Assembly: GCF_028389875.1 (NCBI RefSeq)
Contig: NC_084663.1
Span: 17,374,666 to 17,438,665, forward strand
Reading direction: 5' to 3'
Source: Rhea pennata
Taxonomy: Eukaryota > Chordata > Aves > Rheiformes > Rheidae
DNA length: 64,000 nt
Each line of letters begins with the position of its first letter. The stretch's first letter is position 1. Shown here piece by piece: positions 28,101-39,000 of the stretch. Below the pieces are notes generated by a model. That model was not told where the DNA came from. It made no database searches and was given only the letters and a program-made list of their open reading frames with translations. The position numbers were made by a program, and so were the translations under genes.

Positions 28101-31100
28101 AGTAGAATCAGGGGCAACAAATAGATTTTTTATTTGATATTGAAACAAAAACCAAGCATTTAATACATCAATGAGTGTGAAATTCTACCTTCCACTGTGA
28201 TGGTTTTACAAGTTAGATCAACTCCAAAACAAACAAACACCCTTCCCAAACCTCATCAAAAGAAGTAAACTCAACTTGCAAGATAAAAATCATTCTGAAT
28301 CAATCTCAGCCTCAGGAAGTCTTTAAGACAGATTTGTGGAAGCTGGACCATTGTGCCAGAACAAGTATCACTGCAGCTTTTGCATACTCTTCCCTAAGCT
28401 GCCACTGGCCATCAGACACAGGATATTGCCAATATGGACCTTCAGTCTGACTTCATGTGGCTATTTTCACATTCTTATGCATATTATTTTTACAGTGCTT
28501 TTCCATAAGATAGAATTAGTATCTCAAGCGTACAAAACAAAAGACAAATCAAGGGCAGCAAGGGAAGGGCACATGTGGTTGTGGCACACTTTAAAATAAA
28601 TTATTTAAGCAATAGTTTCTGCTTTTGTAACATATATTAAACACAGTTCCTTCATGTGATAAAGGAACAATAAAAATACCTCACAGAACTATATGCTGTA
28701 GAGCAACAGCTTGCCCTCTGCATCTAATCTTCTTCTCCCTCCCGTACCAAGAAAAGACCTTTGATATTATTATCAACTTTGGTCAAACAGTTATGGATTT
28801 GCATCAGCAACGCCAATCAAAATTCTTATATACTCATACTGACAAATAGTTGAAATGGTAATGCTTGCTACACTTAAAGACCCTCCCTTTTTTGTGCGGA
28901 ATATAAAGATGTGCTATAAGATTTGCATCTCCTTGGATAGTATTCTAAATTATTATTTTAAAAGAAAAAAACACAAGCAGAGTTTAGATCATCAGCACAC
29001 TTGTACAGCAAATCCACTCATGCTACATTGTTTGAATTGTTTAAGGCTGCCACACATCCAGATGCTGTCCTCCTTTTCTGAGAGTACTTGTTACACTTTT
29101 CCAAAAAATTTTATTACCAACAGAATGAACATCTGCACTCGAACTGAGACTGATGTTATTTTCTTTTAAGCTCATAAAGACATGTGAAACAACTCAGAAA
29201 TAGTTAGATGTGTGGGTCCCTCCTCCCCAGTCACAGCTACTGCTGGCCTGGCCACATTTCTCTCACATGTAGTGTATGGGTGCACAAGATCAGGAGTGCA
29301 TTTTTTCTTTTTCTAATTGCATTCAGAAAAGGATTTAGTTGAAGATTTTACTGGAAGCCAGCTACTTCATGAATAGTGTATCCAAAAGAAAAACTTTAAT
29401 AAGGTATATGCATCCAATGTCTATACAGCAGAACATTTTTTGTTAAATATCTACATATGGCTTGCATCTAGAAGCCTTTTCAGTATCAGTATTGTATTAG
29501 CTTCAGTACAAAGCACCGACAGAAAAGAAGTTCAATCTTGTATCTGATTTTGCTTTTAACTATAAATGTGAATGAGACAAAAAAAATGGGAAACAGGAAC
29601 CGTAGCCAAGTTCTTTGCTACTTAACTCGGTGATATTTGGAAGAGTGGGCAGAAACAGAGGAAAAGACAACTGCATTGCACTTTGCTAATTTACGAAATG
29701 TACTGTCTCCAGCTGCTCCTGACTGGCCTCCTTGGACTCGATTACCTTACTTTGTCTCAGCTTTCAACATGACCTTTTGCTAACCATACGGCTGCTCTGC
29801 CTGCCCTGCTCAGATACAGTGGGACCACATCTTGAAAGGCAAGGGCACTGCCTCTGCTGTCCTCACCCTCAGTTTGCCCTCCCTCATGGAGCTGCCCTGC
29901 TCCTGCTCCTCCCTAACATACGTTGGGGTATTTCTTTCAGCCACAATGCCTGCAAAACTCTTTTTAGCATTCCAAGAAGCAGATGAGAGTCCTAAACACA
30001 AATAATGGGAACATTTATTACATAAGGCCCACTATTGGCAGGAACGACTGGACAAGGGATGCAGACACACAAAAAAGCTGTGCACTTATCTTACAAATGC
30101 TATAATCCATTGATCTCTAGAGGACCTCAAATCTCTGAGCTTACACCTGCTCTATACTTCTTCCAAAGCTAAAATCCATTAAAACCTCTGCTAAGCTTCC
30201 AGTGTGTGTTATTTCATAAGAATAATTTAACCTCTGGGAAAACGGGTACAAGACAGCTATAGCCCTGATTGGATTAAAACACTCAGTACAGGTTAAAGAT
30301 TATAGAAGTGCAAAATAGTGGCTACAAGAATGAGATACTTCAACTCCTAGCTTCCTTACCTTTTGAGCATGAGCTAGTCTTAAGGGTTCAGGAAAGCAAA
30401 TATATCAATACAATCTTAACTGATGTACATGCCTGGAAAATTATGCTGTAAATGATAGTAACTTAGTCAAACTTACTCTGCAATTCAAGTAATTCTTTCA
30501 GTGCCTGTATCCACTGGTTACACAACTGCTCATCAACACACCAAAATGTCACGTCACTACACCGCCAGCGGTGATTTCGGGCTTTTTTCACATAGTACAC
30601 TATTAAAAAAAAGGGGGGGGGAGAATGAGAGTGCCATATTTCCATATTTCCTGTATTTTCTGTGAATTGATAAATGCATTTTGAAATGATCTCAGGAGGC
30701 GGTTAAGGGGGAAGGTAGTTAACTCCCACTACACATTTCTGCAAATGACAGAAGCATTCAGAGTGTGACCAGGACAATATCTGTAAATAACAAAGATAAA
30801 AACGTAAATGAAAGCATTTGCTTCATCTTTTTTAACCTTACAGCAAATACATAAACATAGAGATATGCAAAAGCTAACTGAGCTTATATATTTCTTTAAC
30901 CATATTAAATAAAATCTACAATGTCTACACAATATATAAGACCATGACCTTAGGAGGATAAGTTAAGCCCTTGCATCAGCTCCCATGTAACCTACAGAAC
31001 TGGGTGAATTTATCTTCATGAAGATGAAATTTGAGAATGCAAAAGAAAATTCCAAATCTCTTAACAACTAGGCTGATGAGACAAGATGAACTCTTACTCT

Positions 31101-33029
31101 TCCATTTGAAGTATCACCAGTCATCATAACTGGAAGGATCAAATATGAAGAAAGTACTCCACAGTATAAATCTCCGGCATGAGAGCATTCATTTTTTTCC
31201 AGCTTTGCAGCATAGAAGGTATTCACTTTTCCACAAAAACAACCAGAGCAGTATCTTTTGCCACTTTTTTGTAAGAACGCAGTCAATAACACAAAAAACA
31301 TTCACATATATATATTCCAAAAAACATGGATACTAAATAAATAACGGGACTCATTTTTCCAGTCTCTCTTTTCTGATTTCCTAGTTAAGCAGTAGAAAAT
31401 AATTATCCTGCCCTAGATTCATTTAGCAGCAAAAATGTAGAGACAAGTTAGCACATAATTATATAACCAAACACAGCATGTGTTCTGAAAGCAAGGATTT
31501 CTTTTCTTTTTTTAAATTAAAGAGCTTTAAATAGTAAATTGGTATTTTTACACATCCGTTCTCTTAAAAAATTATACTATTTCTAAAGATTCCTTTTGCA
31601 TGTGAATTCTCACAAAAATATCTCCAACAAAGTAATTAGCACAAGCATCCTGAAACCGTTAACTGCCTTACCTGTGAAAGCATGCGGCTTTGCCATTTTT
31701 TGCCATTTGCCACTGTTACGCTGTTTCTTGTTAAGATCAGTTTCTTCTACTGCAATTATCTCAGATGTTGGTACAGAACAGTTTTCTGTATGAACACAAG
31801 ATCCTACACATTAGTATCTTAATAGCATCAGAATGTTTATTTCTACATATAATATAGACATGCAAATAGAGCAGCTACTTATTAAGTATATCGAAGAACA
31901 TAAGAAGGAATTTGCTGAGTATTTCCAACTTTCTTCTGCCTTTACTCAAAAAACACTTTATCCATAAACACATGCAGACTACTTTGATTACTGTTTAAAA
32001 TATCTGTGATTTCTGATAAAGCTACATATTGCAAGTATGAGAGCTGTTCTGTATGAAGCCAAAATCCAGGAACACCAATTTCAGAGTAAGACTGCCCCTT
32101 CAGTGACCTCCGATCTAGATATTTGATAGTGAATAGCACATATTTTTTCAAAGAAGGTGCAACTAAATTTACTGGTAGAGTGACTACAGAAGCTATTTGT
32201 TATTCTCAAGTATGCAGCTGGCTTATGAAAGAGAAGCATTCACATAAATTCTTAAGTCCTACTAAGCTTTTAAATCTAATTCTAGACATTATGATAATGT
32301 AATGTTAGAAGTACTTCCCTTGAGTCAATTTAAAAACTATTGTTTTTCAGAATTAAAGACCTCTTGCTCTTATATTACGAAAGAATTTCTTCTACCTTCA
32401 ATCTTTTTTTCCCCTTCATGGTTCCTCATCACATTGTTTTCTCAACCCTCCTCAAACTAGGCTTCTTTTCCTCCTCATTTTCACTAGTGATTTTAAAACT
32501 TCTGTCTTTCCACCTTATATACTGTGGTCACCCTATCTCAAAAAAGGAAGTAAAACTGAAACCACATGCCATACATTTTAGTTAGCACATGTATACATAA
32601 TATTTTTATATTAAAAATGTATTAAAATCAAACAGTAATACCTTTGTTACTGAGTTCTATTTCACATTTCATCTTTCTCACCATTGCAAAAGCACCATGG
32701 TGGTGGTGAGGAATGTAAAATAAGCAAGATTTTTTCATGACCTCTTCACAGTGATGAATACAATTCATTTGTTACTAGTTCAAATTGTTTTTCCCCTTGT
32801 AATTTATTACTTTTAAATAAACAGCCATACTTAATTGTTAGTGACGGCATATTCTACTGGCAGTCAGCAGAGTAAACCAGCATGTCTTTTCCCTTTACAG
32901 GTGTTTTACTATTTTACTCAGTGCATATTCTTTTAGGAATTTTATCCTTTAAGACTTTTTAAGCTTGATTCTAAAGAATCAAAAAAGCTTAGCAATCTCC
33001 CAGCTTTATTCTGACCTCATTTATGACCA

Positions 33030-33070
<41 letters not shown>

Positions 33071-36000
33071 GAATACAGCTGTATTCAAACACTGTTAAAC
33101 TACTCATGAAACAAATTTCAGTTTGTAATAGCTGCATTCACTATATTTAAAGCACGATGGAGAGATGCAACTGTTACAGAATCTCTTGATAAAGATCCAA
33201 GAGCAAAGACCATCTCACTAGAAGTTTTACATACATGCACACACATTTCATACATATACATATGTATGACTACATCAAGTCTTTAATATTGGACAGTAAC
33301 AATTAACTGGCCTTCCTGACACACAAAGAAAAGATCTGCTTACTCAATGTGATCTAAGCATGCTTATCCACTTATCCATTTATCCAAGGAAAAAATGCAG
33401 AACAGAGAAGGAATGTAAAACTAACAGAAGGGAGCAGTTTGTTTAACTTTTCTTTTCTAGAATTGTTTTTAAGTTCTTATTTTTCTATTGGCTATGCCAC
33501 CTACCATATATTAGAACATGAAAATAAGTTTTGTTGCATTTATAAAGATTGCACTTTAATGACAGATCTTTTTTATATTGCTCACAGATATGCTATCAAA
33601 GTAAGAAATTACATTTAGATCAAACTTTAAATTACAGTATTGTAATGAACATTTTGGGAAACAGTTTTATGTATTCGATACTTATTGGCATGCATGCTAG
33701 GAGCAGCAATAGAAGTCATATTGTTTTATTATGCATTTTCTATATAATGAAGAGATAGTCATCCAACCCCACAAATACTTTAAAAACACTTTCAAATTAG
33801 TATCACTGAAAGCATTTATTTTGTGTACATATTACACAGCTTACATTAACAACCCTAGTCCTTGAAGCCAGAGATAGTTTTACTATGCTCTCCTAGTTCT
33901 TCAGGTACGTTCTCTCTCTCAGGAACACATCATTATGAAATCCCTACTCTTCCAGCTAATCTCTTCATAGATGAAGCAAAAAAAGCAAAGTTAAATACAT
34001 GAATTTAGTTAAAAACATGCATTTTATTTTTAATCTTAAGCCATGAGAATTACATGTCCAGGGTGTGTGTGTGTGTAGGGGGGAAATCCTGAACATAAGC
34101 ATGATCTCATCTTTCCTCTATAAATCTTAAGGGTTCGGTGAAAGTCTTTGAGATACTTCTTTTCTATGAATGCCCCTCATAAGGCCCCTCAGTACTAACA
34201 GCTTACAGACATCAAGCAACTCCACTGCCCTAACAGAGTTCTGCAATTTTAAGTTAGTCAAAAAGTCATACTCCGTAATACAGAAATTGCATGGGGCTGA
34301 AAATATGCAAAGCTATCTCAAATATAAGAATGTTATTCAGAATATTCCCTACTGCACATAAAAACTAAACTTGGATGCAATGGCATCTGTGATTGGACAG
34401 AGCTTAAGAATTTCCAACATCCTAAATATGACTCCTACAACGGGACTTAAAAGTTATATAATTAATTGTTTTACTGGCAAGCAAACTACTTAGCCCCTCT
34501 CTCTCCCTCACCCCCCAGTAGGAGTAGTTTTCCCTGTCAGGACACCAAATACAGATCCACAATACAAGCAGCAAAATCCTGCTCCAGTAAACACAATGCC
34601 CTCATCTGCCAATTGTCACATGGTAAAAGTGACCCCTTAAAAATAACCAGAAAGGTCTGTATCTCCCTCTCTTTTGAGAAGCCAGCAATGTGTTGTACTG
34701 ATTATATTCCCTTTCCCACACCTATATTCCCAGCATTGACTCTATTATCAAGTAGCAGAAATCATTTCTTTCAGTTTTTCAGCATATCTGGTGCTCGCCT
34801 TTGAGTCTTTCCCAAAATATGAAAAATCTTTTGCTACTTTTATGAAGAAGTGTATTGACACCAGCAGTACTCGATGAATATTAATGAAAAACGTTGAACT
34901 ATCAGCACAAACTACACCAAATAAACCAGTGATTTTACTTGGCTCGGTATAATACATCCAACCGCTTATCACATAGCAGAATACTAGGCAAAACTCCAGG
35001 CAAACATACCACTTTTTTCCAATAAACAAACCTAGATTCAAGAGACTGAGTTTCAAGCTCAAAAATGCTGTAGTTCAAATTTCTCAAAGTTAATCTCCTC
35101 AAAGAACTATACACATCTGAAAAACTTTAATGTCTCACTACGTTCAATGTCTAACATAAACAACAGGCTAAATAGAATAACAAGTCGTAAAGCCAGAGGA
35201 GCTGAATAGAGAGGTATGACAGAAGAAGAAGAAAAAAAACCCAGACAGACCACACCGGGCACACAACAGTCCTCCCAGGACACTGGCTCTGCCAGTCAGC
35301 CCTAGCTGAAGTTCCAGGTCACAGTGCTTTACCAGCTGAGTGTCTTACAGCATCTTCATACTTTTATTGAAGTGCAGATTGACAGATTAGAAAAATACTG
35401 TGTCAGATGCATAATACTATTTCCCCCCTCACACTTGCTTCCCCCCAAAAGCACAAACACACACTTGCTTGGGAAAGCAAGTATATGTGTGTGTGGTTGA
35501 GCTGGGGGGGGGGGGGAAGAGGGCACACCACACAAATGCAAGGGGAGGGGGAACACCATACAAATACAAGGTAACCGCACTAACAACAGGTCTTTCTTGG
35601 GAAAAGATGAATTGCCCAGTATGACGTGTCCTTTTTATGTGTGAGAGAGGCTTTTTGGTGCATCATGTCTGCATGCAGTTCCCATAGAACACTTCCTGAG
35701 GTTACACGCAAACTCATTTAGAATCAAAGTCAAGATTTGTTCAGCATAAAAACATCTCTGATCATGGCAGATGAAGAAGTTCAGTTCATTCTCAGCCCCA
35801 TGGATACACTGACATTCAAAATTAAATTAATCATTAGCCTAATCTTGTGACTTAAAAATGTAGATGATTAAAAAGCTTGGGTGCAGGATTAAGGAAAAGG
35901 TATTTTTGAAAACAAATACAAGTGTCAAGTGAACTTTTTCCATCACTGAAAATTAATTTATTTTTACAGACTTCAGGAAGAGTAAGTTATCTTAATTTTA

Positions 36001-39000
36001 AGCTTTCCCATCATCTAAGAAAAAAAAAAGCTAAAAGGTACATTGCATTATGCACGTACATACCTTATGTATGTGTATGTAGAAAACCATCCATTTGTTA
36101 ACGTTGTGTGCATCTATATTTAAATAACATATTTTCTAGTGAAAGAAACAATGAATTCCAGAGCTGTTATCTTACCAGCTCAGTGTAATCATCAGAATGG
36201 CCTAGAGAAGAACCTGGTTCAGATTTCTATACAAGCTTGCCAACTGGGAACAACTGATGCCAGATACTCTTTGACTAAGGATGTGCCAACATACCACGGG
36301 AACGGCACAGACCTTGTTCCCGAGCAGGCACACCTTCTCTGTCTCTGTACTGTATTTCAAGCTGAACATTGTTTAGAATCCACAATAGCAGAATGGCAGC
36401 AGGGAGGTTTGTTAGCGCTAATGCTGAGACTAGGCGATGAGCTACTGGGGTAAAAGGATGGTAGCAGCAGTCCCAAAGAAGTGTTACAAGAGAAGCTGGA
36501 TGGCCAAGTAGTCCAGCACTGCGTACTTCCTCAAGTGGCTGTTTTGAGGCAGGTGGGGAGGGAGAGACGGGAAGCTGGAGAAGGGGAGTTGAGGCAGGAG
36601 ACAGTGAAGAGACAAATAGAAGGGTTAAAGGAAAGCACACAGAATAAGTGAAGGTACACTGAGCAGCGCTTAGTTCAGCCACTCCCTTCATGCTTTCACT
36701 TTACAATTAAAAAACAAAAATCTCAGAGAAGCCCATTTGGTGTTTGTGATCTCTTAATGCTACACATCATACAATTTGTGTGAAGACTCCTAAGTACCCA
36801 TAAATACGTATGTACAATACATAATCTTCTACCAAATTTGGCATGCAAGTTTTTCCAAGAGGTTACTCCAGAAAAACTGATTGTGGCATCAATAGCAGGA
36901 TATAATAGAACTGATTAGCCCAGCTTTGTATAAGCTATTTATGATTAACAACTAAATCTCATGTCCTGCATTTAAAGGTTGAAGAACGTTCTTTAGAACA
37001 CTGAAGATGAAAACATGTCTAAAAAGGAAAGGTGCTAAAAGTACCTTAGTACCTTAGCAAAAAAGCTAAAAGTAATGGAGGAAAACATGAAGAATTTAAG
37101 ACAAAAGTTTTTCTCTGAAAGTTCAGACAAGTCTAACAGAAAAGAAACACTTCTCAGGGAAGTACAAGCCTCATTATACTGAAGAGAGCACTTGAAAATG
37201 TGATTCTGTTAAACAAGCTCCAGCAGGAGCAAAGGAAATAAACAATACTTAGGATTTAAGGTTTTATAAACATACCATGACTTGAACAAACCTGCTAAAA
37301 TTAGGTTATTGTTGGCATTTTCCCAAAGTTTGCATTAAAAATAATTCTGCTGCATTAACAGTTTTCTTCACAAAAAGCATTTTGACAGAATGGATTTCCC
37401 CCCCAAAAAAATTAATATTTTGCACAAAGATGAGAAAGCATAGGAATCTCTCCATACTCTACAAAACTACATTTTTCTAGACAGCAAAGTCCCTACCGTT
37501 TCCTGTCTGTTCTTAAATTTGGATGCATTATAGAAAGACAGCTATTTCAGAACTTTTATAATAACCCACTATATCTCCAATTTCTTATCTGTGCAAGTCT
37601 GAAAACCTTGACAATATATATACACAAAAACATTTTTACCCATGTGCCTAAATTCCAGACAGTAAGTAATATTTAAAAGACGAGCAATTCTCAACAAGTT
37701 GTTCAGTTTAAAAAGACTGTTTTACTGCAGTAACTACACTAACTACACACTAAGCAAAAAATACAGGATTTTTATACTGCATAATTAAGTGTATTTAGGC
37801 ATATTGCACAGCAGTCACATAGTCAAAAGCTAAATGGTAGAAAGGTATCAATCTTGGTTAAGCTACACCTCTTAAATTATATACTTCTAACTTACCATCT
37901 TCTATATTATAAAGTTTATTTATATGCATACCATCATGTATGTTGCTTTTATTTCCAAAATATTTGTAGAGAACACAATGAACTGTCCCCAGTCTCAAAA
38001 AAGCTGGCAGACAACAGAGTACTAACAATATAAAGTTGAGATGGTATTAAAGCACCAGTGCAGGAAATACACACATTAAATCAGAGAGTTAGGAAGATGA
38101 TACACGATACACATCATCATATTATTCTCTAGATATGTTGTATTTTTGCCTCTAGAACACTCAGACATTTCTCTTTTTTCTTCCACCCTTGATTCCGTTT
38201 CATATTTTCTAAAGCCTTGTAAACGGCTACATTACAGGACAGTAGCCACACTCATTAACCAGGCTTGTCACCTTGGGAAGCTCCAACCTGGTGGGTATTA
38301 CTTCAGAATGTGTCCCTCTTCTACCATTACCACCATACACATCCACTTTGGAACAGCCTTCAGGTCAGGCTCCTATTCAGCGTGGCCAACCATGAATAAA
38401 TTGAGAAAACTTATTTGTAAGCAGCTGTAGCACTAGCAATAGGGCCAGTGGGATTTTTTAGCAGCATTTTAAGATCTCAAAAACTATTGTACAGTAGAAC
38501 AGAGCTGCTACCGAGCTTGGTTTGGCCTACATGTCAGCCGATTAGTAACTCTGGAAAGCCATGTTTAGAAAGACTTTTCAAAATTCAGCAGTATCCTCTT
38601 CAAAGCAAGGATTACTTTATCTAATGGGAGTAACTATTGCAAAAAGGCTTTGAAATTTCGTATTTTAAATTCAACATTCAGGTAGCTTTTCCTACACTCA
38701 CTTTTTTACAAAAGTATACAGTTTATCTTTCAGAACAAAATATTAAGCTCAGCAGAATTAAAAAGCTAGTTCTTTGGAGTCTTAAGTTCATTTAGGTGGG
38801 CAATTAAAATTTGTAATTTTAAAGTAATTTTCAGCAGTACTGATGAAAAGAATCAGAGCATATCAGAGTGTATGCAGCCAACAGCAACACAAGGATAATA
38901 AAATATACTGCTTTATGTTATCAAGAATTAGAAGAGAATTATTTAAAGACTTTCCTTAAAACATAACTGATTTTCATTACATAAACCGCAACATCAAACT

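Noticed and set aside
33032..33067. A processed pseudogene or retroposon tail
   Set aside because: The T36 run has no recognisable transcript-like body or target-site duplication on either side.
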